Origin: an uncultured Pseudokineococcus sp.
GTDB taxonomy: Bacteria > Actinomycetota > Actinomycetes > Actinomycetales > Quadrisphaeraceae
Assembly: GCF_947495735.1 (NCBI RefSeq)
Contig: NZ_CANMAA010000010.1
Location: 80,125-144,124, forward strand
Direction of reading: 5' to 3'
Length of the DNA: 64,000 bases
In this document: in pieces, positions 6,962 through 14,939 of the stretch
How the letters are laid out: every line of letters begins with the position of its first letter
How positions within the stretch are numbered: the first letter of the stretch is position 1
Notes under the pieces: model-generated
What the model was told of the DNA's origin: nothing
What the model saw: only the letters and a program-made list of their open reading frames with translations
The model's database searches: none
Position numbers and translations under genes: made by a program

Positions 6962-9022
6962 TCACCGGTCTGGGGGGGCGGACGGCGCGCCGACATCTCC
7001 GGCCGGACGCTCCCTCGGCGGTTCGACCTCGAGGAGGTCCACGTCGGCGCGGACGGCCAGCACCTCCCAGTAGAAGCCCTGCGCACGGGCCGAGCAGTCG
7101 GCCGTCCGGACGTCGAAGCGCCCGTCCACCACCGGGGAGACGGCGAGAGGCGCCGCGGCATCCGGCCCGGTGAAGACGGGGGTGACGACGACGGAGCGCC
7201 GCTCTCGCCGCACGAGCGCCTCGAAGTAGTCCGGCAGGAGGACCGTGACACACCCGTCAGGGCCCGTCCGAGCACTGCCGCGGTAGAAGACCGCGTTCTC
7301 GGGCCCCTCGACCGCGGCGTGCACGAGTGAGGCATCAGCCGGCCGCAACGGATGGTCGATCACGAACTGCTTGACGCGACCGCGGATCGCGCCGTCCGAC
7401 CACATCGAGGCCTTGAACTCACCCGGCGGGCCCACGCCGACGACCCCCTCAGCGACGACGTCGAAGGTGTGGACCCCACCGTGGATCCCCGAGGGCATGC
7501 CCTGGGTGGGGTGTCGCCCGGCGGTCCCCAGCCGTCCGTCGACAGTGAGCTCTCCGTTGCCGCCCCAGGCGGCGCTGACGCTCACGCCGGACCGGTTGAG
7601 GAGGTAGAGGTGCTCGTCACCGGTGATGTGCAGGCGGCCGGGCGAGGTCAGGGAGCGGCCAGCGTCCATCCTCACGTCACCGTGGACGGCGAGCTCGGCC
7701 GGCTGGCCGCCTCCCACGTGCACCGGGTCCCCGCCGTCCCAGTTGAGGTGGAGGGGGCCTGAGGCATCAGCGCCCGCCGCCTTGCCGGCGACGTGCCTGC
7801 TGACGAGCCGCGCGTCGGCGCCCGCACCGGCGGTGATGTCACCGCTGACAGACAGTGGCCCGTCCAGCACTGTCGGCGCGCCACCGAGCAAGCCCTGCTC
7901 GCGCAGGGCCCCCTCCATGGACGCCACCTTCTCCTCCAGCTGCCTGAGGTTCACGAGTTCTCCTTGGATGGTCGGGAGCTCCGGCATGGCGACGACGGGG
8001 GAGAACACCTGGCAGTGCCCCTGGTCGACGGCGCACCTCGTGCCGCGGTCGACCACCTCGTCGATGGCGACCGCGACGTCCCGGAGAGCGTTCGTCAGGT
8101 CGCGTCGCGTCGCCTCGCGGTCAGCGCCCTCCAGCGACCGGTACTCGTCGAAGTCGCTGAGTGGACGGGCGAGGACGAACTCGAGGTTCGCCTTCGCGTC
8201 ACGGAGCCTGAGGTAGTGACGTCCGAGGTCGTTGAGGACGTCGCGCTGGTTCTGACGGACCAAGGAGTTCGGCGCCGGTAACGGGGGCAGCGGCACCGTG
8301 CTCCGGTAGTCGGACGTCAGGGCCATGACCGGCACCGGGTGCTCGAGGACCGTCTCAGGGAAGCGCTGCGCCTCCGTCAACATGCTCTCGACGTCGGACC
8401 GCACGACCTCACCGGACCCACCGCTGCGCGTCACCGACACGTTCACCGAGCTCGTCCTCGCGATGCTCTTGAGCTCGCTCTCGAAAGCGGCCGAGGCGGT
8501 GAACACCCCGTAGTAGCCCGTCAGCTTCGCCTTGACGTCCTGCTGCTGGGTCCTGCTGCTCGTCTGCACCTCGATGAGTCCGTAGTACGAGCCTCCTCGG
8601 ACGAAGCCCTCGACGTACTCCCACCCGTACGCGGCGGCGAACTCCTCCCAGCCGCGCTGGATGAGCAGCTCACGTGCTTCGGGCTTGAGTACGGGGTTGC
8701 GCAGGACCTGAGGAGCGTTGACGACCCGGCAGCGCATGAGGGCGTACGTGAAGTAGTCGTTGACCGTCACCGAGCTGGTGAGGTTGAACTCCGCCGAGAC
8801 GCCCCAGGAGGACTTGAAGCTGGCGGACGTGGCGACGCTCAGCTTGGTGGTCAGCTCGCGGCTGCTGGCGACCGACTCGAGCGTGAAGACGACCTGCTGG
8901 CCGACGCCGGCATCAACGGGCTGTGGTGGGTCGAACGCGACCGCGGTGCCGAAGACGGCGCCCGTGTCGGTGTTGACACCCCGACCGACGTACATCTGGC
9001 TGCCTACCGGCACCTGGGGCAT
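6962..9022 (-). CDS. MACPF-like protein fused to a fibre-like C-terminal region
   Basis: A 686-residue protein with an unusual order of parts. Residues about 30-230 resemble the membrane-attack/perforin fold: amphipathic Ser/Thr-rich strands (LTTKLSVATSASFKSSW), then YGWEYVEGFVRGGSYYG near 132-147 (compare the YGTHY...GG signature), followed by alternating strands ending in SVTRSGGSG. Residues 260-375 are helical with a short coiled coil (LRQLEEKVASMEGAL). Residues about 385-515 look like a tail-fibre shaft with repeated VDG/SG strands. Residues about 555-670 match the C-terminal domain type found on bacterial fibres and surface proteins (DHPLRPADASLVHAAVEGP, VTVLLPDYFEAL). There is no signal peptide. 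ATG 9022 has GAGGAGACGAG upstream. The fold calls rest on pattern, not on a search. Confidence 0.6.
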   Translation of the reverse strand: MPQVPVGSQMYVGRGVNTDTGAVFGTAVAFDPPQPVDAGVGQQVVFTLESVASSRELTTKLSVATSASFKSSWGVSAEFNLTSSVTVNDYFTYALMRCRVVNAPQVLRNPVLKPEARELLIQRGWEEFAAAYGWEYVEGFVRGGSYYGLIEVQTSSRTQQQDVKAKLTGYYGVFTASAAFESELKSIARTSSVNVSVTRSGGSGEVVRSDVESMLTEAQRFPETVLEHPVPVMALTSDYRSTVPLPPLPAPNSLVRQNQRDVLNDLGRHYLRLRDAKANLEFVLARPLSDFDEYRSLEGADREATRRDLTNALRDVAVAIDEVVDRGTRCAVDQGHCQVFSPVVAMPELPTIQGELVNLRQLEEKVASMEGALREQGLLGGAPTVLDGPLSVSGDITAGAGADARLVSRHVAGKAAGADASGPLHLNWDGGDPVHVGGGQPAELAVHGDVRMDAGRSLTSPGRLHITGDEHLYLLNRSGVSVSAAWGGNGELTVDGRLGTAGRHPTQGMPSGIHGGVHTFDVVAEGVVGVGPPGEFKASMWSDGAIRGRVKQFVIDHPLRPADASLVHAAVEGPENAVFYRGSARTGPDGCVTVLLPDYFEALVRRERRSVVVTPVFTGPDAAAPLAVSPVVDGRFDVRTADCSARAQGFYWEVLAVRADVDLLEVEPPRERPAGDVGAPSAPPDR

Positions 9023-9505
9023 CTCGTCTCCTCGGGAAACGGTCAACGCATCTCGACTGGGCAAGGACGCTAGGAGGTGGTGGGCCGGTCGCACATACGC
9101 CCATGTGCGTACGACGGCTCCGCCATGACAGGCCTGGACGGCGTCTGGGCGTCATGGACGCGCAGCCCTCCAGCGGCGAGCGCCCGCCCAGAGGACCTGT
9201 GGGCCGGTGACCGCGAGGTTCCCAGGACACGATGATCGAATCGTCGTGGAGCCCGGCCAGCAGAAGAGCTCGCGACGTCGCATCACGTCGACGCGCTGCG
9301 GAGACGGTCTCGGACGGCGGGACGACGAAACACAGGCGTGCACGGGCGGCCTGTCCGGGCACGACGGCTGCGACGACGACGTCACGGACGCCCTGTCGTA
9401 CGCGCACCGGGGTCGCCTCGTCGGGACGAGGCTCCGCGAGCATCGGTCTGCGCGGTTCCTCCCCCGGCTCTTGTGCTCCCCAGCGAGCGACTGTCACTCT
9501 GCGTC
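9023..9505. other. Control region between divergent MACPF-like and LuxR genes
   Basis: This 483-base region holds an inverted repeat at 9090-9109 that includes the third copy of the shared upstream motif. Open frames inside it have no family features and no ribosome-binding sites, so I call no gene here. Confidence 0.5.
9090..9109 (-). promoter_or_regulatory. Inverted repeat plus shared motif upstream of the MACPF-like gene
   Basis: CGCACAT, six bases, ATGTGCG. On the minus strand it contains GCGTATGTGC (9100 to 9091), 69 bases before the MACPF-like start. It is a good candidate operator for one of the nearby LuxR proteins. Confidence 0.5.
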
Positions 9506-10372
9506 ATGGCTTGGGGACCTGCCGCCTGCCTGTCCGACCGCGACCGCCGCGCGGTGCTCGAGGCCTCGTCGTGGCTGTCCGAGAGCGACGACCTGGAGCA
9601 GCTGGCCCGGCGGGGTGCGCAGCAGCTGCAGGTCCTGCTCGCCGCCGAGGTGTGCGCCTTCACCGAGATCGACGTCCGTGCCCACCGCGCCGTCGTGGTG
9701 CTGCTCCCGGCGGTGCCGCGCTACCTCGAACCGGCTCAGCAGGCGGGACGCACCCTCGACGACAACCCGATCACCAGCTACTGGGCGGCCGACTCCAGGC
9801 CCGGTCCCTCGCGCGTCAGCGACCACCTGTCGCAGCAGGCGTGGCGGGCGACCGCCACCTACGGCGAGGTGCTGGGGCCCATGGGCACACCGCACATGCT
9901 CGGCGTCCCGCTGGTGCGGGCCGCGCAGGGCGGACCCAGCTGCGCCGTCGCACGCAGCGGCAGTGACTTCACCGACCGCGAGCTGGGCATCGCCCAGGCG
10001 CTGCAGGTGGCCCTGGTGGCGCTCCACCGGCACGTGGCGACGGTCGTCGAGGACCGCGAACGTCGATCGCTCGTGGCCGGCAGCCCGCTGGCGCACCTGC
10101 TGACGGAGCGCGAGCGCGAGGTCCTGGTGCTCCTGAGCTCGGGCGTCACGGCCCACGTCATGGCGCGCCGGCTCGGGATCAGCACGGCGACCGTCCGGAA
10201 GCACCTCGAGCACCTGTACCGCAAGCTGGACGCCCACGACCGTCTGACGGCCGTCAACCGCGCGCACGAGCTCTGCCTGCCCGGGCTGAGGACCCAGGCC
10301 CTCAGCCGGCCGGTCGAGGACGGCGCCCTCCGCCTCGGTGGCCCAGGACCGCGACGACCGGCGGCCCGGTGA
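9506..10372 (+). CDS. LuxR-family regulator with GAF-like N-terminal domain
   Basis: A 288-residue protein. Residues about 10-185 form an alpha/beta sensor-like region (LLAAEVCAFTEIDVRAHRAVVVLLPAV, MGTPHMLGVPLVRA) in the style of a GAF domain. Residues about 198-255 are a LuxR/GerE helix-turn-helix with LTEREREVLVLLSSG and ARRLGISTATVRKHLEHLYRKL. It has no receiver domain, so it should sense a ligand or redox state directly. ATG 9506 starts MAWGP; a longer in-frame start is possible but has no clear ribosome-binding site. It is divergent from the MACPF-like gene and may control it through the dyad at 9090-9109. Confidence 0.82.
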   Translation: MAWGPAACLSDRDRRAVLEASSWLSESDDLEQLARRGAQQLQVLLAAEVCAFTEIDVRAHRAVVVLLPAVPRYLEPAQQAGRTLDDNPITSYWAADSRPGPSRVSDHLSQQAWRATATYGEVLGPMGTPHMLGVPLVRAAQGGPSCAVARSGSDFTDRELGIAQALQVALVALHRHVATVVEDRERRSLVAGSPLAHLLTEREREVLVLLSSGVTAHVMARRLGISTATVRKHLEHLYRKLDAHDRLTAVNRAHELCLPGLRTQALSRPVEDGALRLGGPGPRRPAAR

Positions 10373-10421
10373 TCTGGCGCGCCGCGGGAGCCCGTGGACC
10401 GCTGGACGACCTCACCCGCCG

Positions 10422-10472
10422 GTGCGCGGTGCGCTGCGGCCAGGTCCGGCCCTCGACCTCCTCATCGAGCCA
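10422..10472 (-). pseudogene. Truncated copy of the small membrane-protein gene
   Basis: Read on the minus strand this stretch encodes WLDEEVEGRTWPQRTAH, clearly related to WDEEEVEGQTWQQRAAH at the N-terminus of the intact gene at 4398-4760, and the nucleotide similarity extends a little further upstream. The membrane spans do not follow, so it is a remnant. Both copies are in the same orientation. The surrounding 10373-10678 interval holds nothing else I can support. Confidence 0.65.
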
Positions 10473-10678
10473 GCCGAAACCCGCCCACGGCTTGCGCACG
10501 CACGTCGACCACCCGCTTCCCGCTCCGGCCCGGCCGTCCGACCGGGTCGGACGCACAGCCGCCCGGGCCCGTGCGCCGCCGACCTCGTCCCCAGCCACGT
10601 CCGGGGCGCGGGGCGCCCGGATGCGCCGCCGCGGCCTGACGTCGCGCCGAGGACGCGCAGTCGTGCCAGCATCCGGAG

Positions 10679-11686
10679 GTGAGCAGCGGGGCGGCGGACC
10701 TTGTCGGCCAGGGGGCCTTCGACCTCGACCTCGAGGGCCCGCGGGAGCCGGACCTCGAGGACGACGCCCCCGAGGCGTCCGGCGCCGAGCAGGCGCGCCA
10801 GTCGATCGACGACCTGGTCCGCGGCGCGCAGCGCTACCGGACCTCCGCGCAGTACCTGGACCTCCTGCGGTTCGTCGGCACCTCCCGCCGGTACGGGCCG
10901 TACAACCTCGTCCTGGTCCACGTCCAGAGGCCGGGGTCGACCCACGTCCTCACGGCCGCCCGCTGGCGCGAGGCCCACGGCCGGGTCGTGCGCGCCGACG
11001 CCCAGCCGCTGCTGGTCCTCCAGCCGCGCGGCCCGGTGGTGGTCGTCCACGACGTCTCCGACACCGAGCCGCTGGACGGCGCACCGCCGCTGCCGCGCGA
11101 GATCACCGAGCCGCTCGCCGTCACCTTCGGCAGCGACGCCGACGTGCGGGCGCGCCTGGACCGGCTCGAGGACAACCTCATCGGGCTCGGCGTCCGGGTC
11201 TCCACCGGACGGCTCGGCTCCCAGCAGGCGGGCTCGGCGCGCGCGGCCTCCGGCCGCAGCCTGCGCCGCGAGCGCCGCGCCCGCGGCGGCCGGCAGCAGA
11301 CGATCACCGAGCAGGTGCCCCTGCGCTACGACGTCGTCCTCCGCGAGGGCCTCGACCCCCGGGCGCGCCTGGTCGCGCTGGTGCACGAGGTCGCGCACGT
11401 CCTGTGCGGCCACCTCGGGACGCCGGACCCGCTGTGGTGGCCCGACCGCAGCCGCGTCGCGCACGACGTCGAGGAGTGGGAGGCCGAGTCCGTGGCCTAC
11501 CTCGTCGCCCGCCGCGCCGACTCCTCGGTGCAGGTGCCGCCCTCCCTGCACCAGCACCTGGACCGCGGTCTCCAGCCGCCCGTCTTCAGCCTCGAGCGCG
11601 TCGCCAAGGCCACCGCCGACGTCGAGGCCTACTGCACGCGCCGGCTGCGCACCGCCGAGACCGGCAAGGCGCGGCCGACGTCCTGA
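10679..11686 (+). CDS. ImmA/IrrE-type metalloprotease with ArdC-like N-terminal domain
   Basis: A 335-residue protein. Residues about 38-120 resemble the N-terminal ArdC-type ssDNA-binding domain (YLDLLRFVGTSRRYGPYNLVL, then VLTAARWREAHGRVV and PLLVLQPRGPVVVVHDVSD). Residues about 220-300 carry a gluzincin site: LVALVHEVAHVLCGH provides the two His ligands and the Glu base, and EEWEAESVAYLV the third ligand. Such proteins are found on plasmids and phages, where they cut repressors or block restriction. The GTG at 10679 is the first start in frame; the GGAGG just before it is unusually close. The gene stands alone in ordinary chromosome. Confidence 0.75.
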   Translation: MSSGAADLVGQGAFDLDLEGPREPDLEDDAPEASGAEQARQSIDDLVRGAQRYRTSAQYLDLLRFVGTSRRYGPYNLVLVHVQRPGSTHVLTAARWREAHGRVVRADAQPLLVLQPRGPVVVVHDVSDTEPLDGAPPLPREITEPLAVTFGSDADVRARLDRLEDNLIGLGVRVSTGRLGSQQAGSARAASGRSLRRERRARGGRQQTITEQVPLRYDVVLREGLDPRARLVALVHEVAHVLCGHLGTPDPLWWPDRSRVAHDVEEWEAESVAYLVARRADSSVQVPPSLHQHLDRGLQPPVFSLERVAKATADVEAYCTRRLRTAETGKARPTS

Positions 11687-11840
11687 CCGCCCGGGCGCCA
11701 TGGCGCCTGTCGTGACCAGATCGGGACGGAGCGACACCGCTGACCGGGGCTCTCGCGGGGCTACCGTGCCCGCACCACCGTGCCCGGCGCCCACGCCGCG
11801 GGGACCGGTCGTCGACGACGACGCCCGAGATCGGAGAGTC

Positions 11841-13550
11841 GTGAACTCAGTGCTCCTCGCCGCCATCGGCATCGTCATGGTGCTCGCGGGCTACGCCCTC
11901 TACTCCAAGCACCTGGCGAGCCGCATCTACCGGCTGGACGACCGCATCCCCACGCCGGCGCACGAGCTCGCCGACGGCGTCGACTACGTGCCGACGAACA
12001 AGTACGTCCTGTGGGGCCACCACTTCACCTCGGTGGCCGGCGCCGCACCGATCGTCGGGCCCGCCATCGCCGTGATCTGGGGATGGCTGCCGGCGTTCCT
12101 GTGGGTGACGATCGGCACGATCTTCTTCGCCGGGATGCACGACCTCGGGGCGCTGTGGGCCTCGGTCCGCAACAAGGGCCAGTCCATCGGGACGCTCTCG
12201 GGCCGCTACGTCGGCGCCCGGGGGCGCAACCTCTTCCTCGTCGTCATCTTCCTGCTGCTGCTCATGGTCAACGCGGCCTTCGCCGTCGTGATCTCCGGGC
12301 TGCTGGTGAGCACGCCCACCTCGGTCATCCCGGTGTGGGGCGCCATCGCCGTCGCCCTGGTCATCGGCCAGCTGATCTACCGCGCGAAGATGAACCTGGC
12401 GGTCGTCTCCGTCGTCGGCGTGGTGGCGCTGTACGCGCTCATCCTCGTGGGCGACCAGGTGCCGGTCGTCCTCCCCGAGACGATCCTCGGGCTCTCGGCC
12501 GCGGCCTTCTGGGTGCTGGTGCTCTTCCTCTACGCCGGCGTCGCCTCGCTGCTGCCGGTGTGGATGCTGCTGCAGCCGCGCGACTACATCAACGGCCTGC
12601 AGCTGTTCATCGGCCTCGGCATCCTCTACGGCGCGGTGCTCCTGTCCTCGCCGACGATCGTCGCGCCCGCCGTGAACACCGCCGTCCCCGAGGGCACGCC
12701 GAGCCTCGTGCCGCTGCTGTTCGTCACCATCGCCTGCGGCGCCATCTCCGGCTTCCACGGCATCGTGGCGTCCGGCACCAGCGCCAAGCAGCTGGACCGG
12801 GAGACCGACGCCCGCTTCGTCGGCTACTTCGGCGCGGTCGGCGAGGGCCTGCTCGCGCTCGGCGCGATCATCGCCACCACGGCCGGCTACCAGATGCTCG
12901 CGAACTGGGAGGCGGTCTACTCGGCGTTCGGCCAGGGCGGTGTCACGGCCTTCGTCGAGGGCGGCAGCAGCATCGTCAACGCCGGCCTCGGCATCTCGCC
13001 GTCGCTGTCCGCGACGATCCTCGCGACGATGGCGGTCCTGTTCGCCGCGACCACGATGGACACCGGCGTCCGCCTGCAGCGCTTCGTCGTGCAGGAGGTC
13101 GCCCAGCTCGCCGGGGCGCGCGTCGGCAAGGGCCTGGCCACGGCCGTCGTGCTGGTCGTCGGCATGGGCCTGGCCTTCGGCGCCGGGGCCGACGGCTCGG
13201 GCGGCATGCTCATCTGGCCGCTGTTCGGCACGACGAACCAGCTGCTCGCCGGGCTGACGCTCTCGATCGTCGCGGTGATGCTCATGCGCAAGCGGCGCCC
13301 GGTGCTGCCGGTGCTCGTGCCGCTGGTCTTCGTGCTGGTGATGTCGGTCTTCGCGGCCGTCGTGCAGCTGGGGACCTTCTACGCCAGCGGCAGCTGGCTG
13401 CTGCTGGGCCTCGACGCGGTCATCATCGTGGCCGCGCTGTGGGTGGTGGTCGAGGCCGCGATCGCGATGGCGAGGGCCCGCTCGGGCCCGCCGGAGACCG
13501 ACGACGACGACCGCCGGGTGCCGGTGGAGGAGGACGTCGTCGACCGGTGA
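11841..13550 (+). CDS. cstA: CstA-family transporter (carbon starvation protein A)
   Basis: A 569-residue inner-membrane protein with about 15 spans. The CstA core is plain: YVPTNKYVLWGHHFTSVAGAAPIVGPAIA near residue 55, HDLGALWASVRNKGQSIG, ISGFHGIVASGTSAKQLDRE, and GGMLIWPLFGTTNQLLAGL near the end. Family members take up pyruvate or peptides during carbon shortage. The protein is shorter than Escherichia coli CstA (701) but typical for actinobacteria. I place the start at GTG 11841 because the hydrophobic N-terminus begins there and GGAGAG precedes it. Its stop overlaps the next gene in GTGA, so the two are translationally coupled. Confidence 0.9.
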   Translation: MNSVLLAAIGIVMVLAGYALYSKHLASRIYRLDDRIPTPAHELADGVDYVPTNKYVLWGHHFTSVAGAAPIVGPAIAVIWGWLPAFLWVTIGTIFFAGMHDLGALWASVRNKGQSIGTLSGRYVGARGRNLFLVVIFLLLLMVNAAFAVVISGLLVSTPTSVIPVWGAIAVALVIGQLIYRAKMNLAVVSVVGVVALYALILVGDQVPVVLPETILGLSAAAFWVLVLFLYAGVASLLPVWMLLQPRDYINGLQLFIGLGILYGAVLLSSPTIVAPAVNTAVPEGTPSLVPLLFVTIACGAISGFHGIVASGTSAKQLDRETDARFVGYFGAVGEGLLALGAIIATTAGYQMLANWEAVYSAFGQGGVTAFVEGGSSIVNAGLGISPSLSATILATMAVLFAATTMDTGVRLQRFVVQEVAQLAGARVGKGLATAVVLVVGMGLAFGAGADGSGGMLIWPLFGTTNQLLAGLTLSIVAVMLMRKRRPVLPVLVPLVFVLVMSVFAAVVQLGTFYASGSWLLLGLDAVIIVAALWVVVEAAIAMARARSGPPETDDDDRRVPVEEDVVDR

Positions 13551-13825
13551 GCGGCCCCCTCCCCGAGCGCCCCGGCGCGCTGGCCCGGCTGTCGGCGGGC
13601 CTGCGCGAGCTCTACGTGGCGCCCTACCGCCGGACGTTCGCGCGGGCCCGGCGCGACGAGGACGACCTGTTCATGATGGTCGTCCTCGCCGACGCCCTCG
13701 GCGTGCCGAACCCGGTCAGCTACTACACCGTCGAGCTCCTGCCGGTGATGTACGACCGCTTCCACGACTGGCACCGGCGCATGGACATGGAGCGCTCGCC
13801 GCTGGACTCGATCTCGTGCTGCTGA
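13547..13825 (+). CDS. Small CC-ending partner protein (cory-CC-star type)
   Basis: A 92-residue protein starting at the GTG that overlaps the cstA stop (GTGA). It is basic and aromatic (LYVAPYRRTFARARRDEDDLFMMVVLADALGVPNPVSYYTVELLPVMYDRFHDWHRRM) and ends in Cys-Cys directly before the stop. That C-terminus and the place between cstA and an ArsA-type ATPase are hallmarks of the family I know as cory-CC-star. The function is unknown. The gene order suggests it helps the CstA transporter, perhaps by linking it to the ATPase. The final Cys pair could bind metal or be modified. Confidence 0.8.
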   Translation: MSGPLPERPGALARLSAGLRELYVAPYRRTFARARRDEDDLFMMVVLADALGVPNPVSYYTVELLPVMYDRFHDWHRRMDMERSPLDSISCC

Positions 13826-13867
13826 GCCCGGTCGTCCCGGGGTCGCCGTGAGGGTCCAGGGGGCACC

Positions 13868-14860
13868 GTGCTGATCGAGCTGGCCGCGTCGCGGCAGGTG
13901 CTCGTCGTCGGGGGCAAGGGCGGGGTCGGCAAGACGACGGTCGCCTCCGCCGTGGCGCTCGCCCAGGCGCGCGCGGGCCGGCGCGTGCTCGTGGTCTCCA
14001 CCGACCCCGCCCACAACCTGGGCCACCTGTGGCAGCGCCCGGTCGGGGACGGCGTCGTGCGGCTGGCCGACGGGCTCGACGGGCTGGAGATCGACCCGCG
14101 CCGCACGACCGACGAGCACCTGCGGGCGGTGGGCCGCACGATGCGCCGGCTCATGCCCGAGCACCTGTCCGGCGAGGTGGACAAGCACCTCGCGCTCGCC
14201 CGCGACGCCCCCGGCACGCACGAGGCGGCGGTGCTCGAGCGCCTCGCCGAGGTGCTCGAGGACGCCGCGCACGACCTCGTCGTGCTCGACACCGCGCCGT
14301 CGGGCCACACGAGCCGGCTCATGTCCCTGCCCGAGACGATGTCCGCCTGGACCGAGGGGCTGCTGCGCCGCCAGGGCCGCTCGGACCGCTTCGGCGCCGC
14401 GCTCCGGGGTCTCGACGACGACGGCGCCGCCGCGAGCGTGATCGGCGGGGGCGGCCGGCGCGAGCAGCGAGCCGAGCGCGACAGCGAGATCCGCCGCGTG
14501 CTGCTGCGCCGGCGCACCCGCTTCGCGCACCTGCGCGACCTGCTCACCGACGAGGCGCGCACCGCCTTCGCCATCGTGCTCGCCGCCGAGCGGCTGCCCG
14601 TGCTGGAGACGGTCGAGCTGCACGAGCAGCTCGCGCGCACCGGCGTCTCCGTCGGCGCGCTCGTGGTGAACAAGCGCTCCCCCGCCGACGCCGGAGACCT
14701 CCTGGCCCGGCGGCACGCCCAGGAGGAGGAGCACCTGGCCACCGTGCGGAGGGCGCTGCCCGACGTGCCGCTCGTCGAGCTGCCGCTGCTGGCGGAGGAC
14801 GTCGTGGGAGAGCACGCGCTCGTGGCGTTCGCCGACCTCGTGGCGCGCACCGCGCCCTGA
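13868..14860 (+). CDS. ArsA/GET3-type anion-transporting ATPase family protein
   Basis: A 330-residue P-loop ATPase of the SIMIBI class. GKGGVGKTTVASA near residue 15 is the deviant Walker A with signature lysine, VSTDPAHNLGHLW is switch I with the ArsA-type DPAH, and LVVLDTAPSGHTSRL is switch II with the DTAPTGHT-like motif. The C-terminal part continues with VVNKR (adenine binding). It is a single half, so it would work as a dimer. No arsenic genes are nearby; it follows cstA and the CC-ending protein by 42 bases, so a role in that transporter system is likelier than arsenite export. The GTG at 13868 is the only plausible start. Confidence 0.85.
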   Translation: MLIELAASRQVLVVGGKGGVGKTTVASAVALAQARAGRRVLVVSTDPAHNLGHLWQRPVGDGVVRLADGLDGLEIDPRRTTDEHLRAVGRTMRRLMPEHLSGEVDKHLALARDAPGTHEAAVLERLAEVLEDAAHDLVVLDTAPSGHTSRLMSLPETMSAWTEGLLRRQGRSDRFGAALRGLDDDGAAASVIGGGGRREQRAERDSEIRRVLLRRRTRFAHLRDLLTDEARTAFAIVLAAERLPVLETVELHEQLARTGVSVGALVVNKRSPADAGDLLARRHAQEEEHLATVRRALPDVPLVELPLLAEDVVGEHALVAFADLVARTAP

Positions 14861-14881
14861 GGTCGGAGCGGCCGACCTCAG
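14857..14881. terminator. Hairpin overlapping the ArsA-type gene stop
   Basis: CTGAGGTCGG, a five-base loop, then CCGACCTCAG: a 10-bp perfect stem that includes the stop codon, placed between convergent genes. Confidence 0.75.
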
Positions 14882-14939
14882 CGAGGCCGGGGCCGACGAG
14901 CGCCCGCCGTCACCGCGGCCTCGGTCACCGCGCTCGGGG

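Noticed and set aside
9164..9497. Open frames in the region between the MACPF-like and LuxR genes
   Set aside because: They are short, lack ribosome-binding sites and known patterns, and lie in what looks like a control region.
11694..11707. GGCGCCATGGCGCC palindrome before cstA
   Set aside because: Short GC palindromes are frequent at this base composition. It is not placed at a promoter I can identify, so I did not call an operator.
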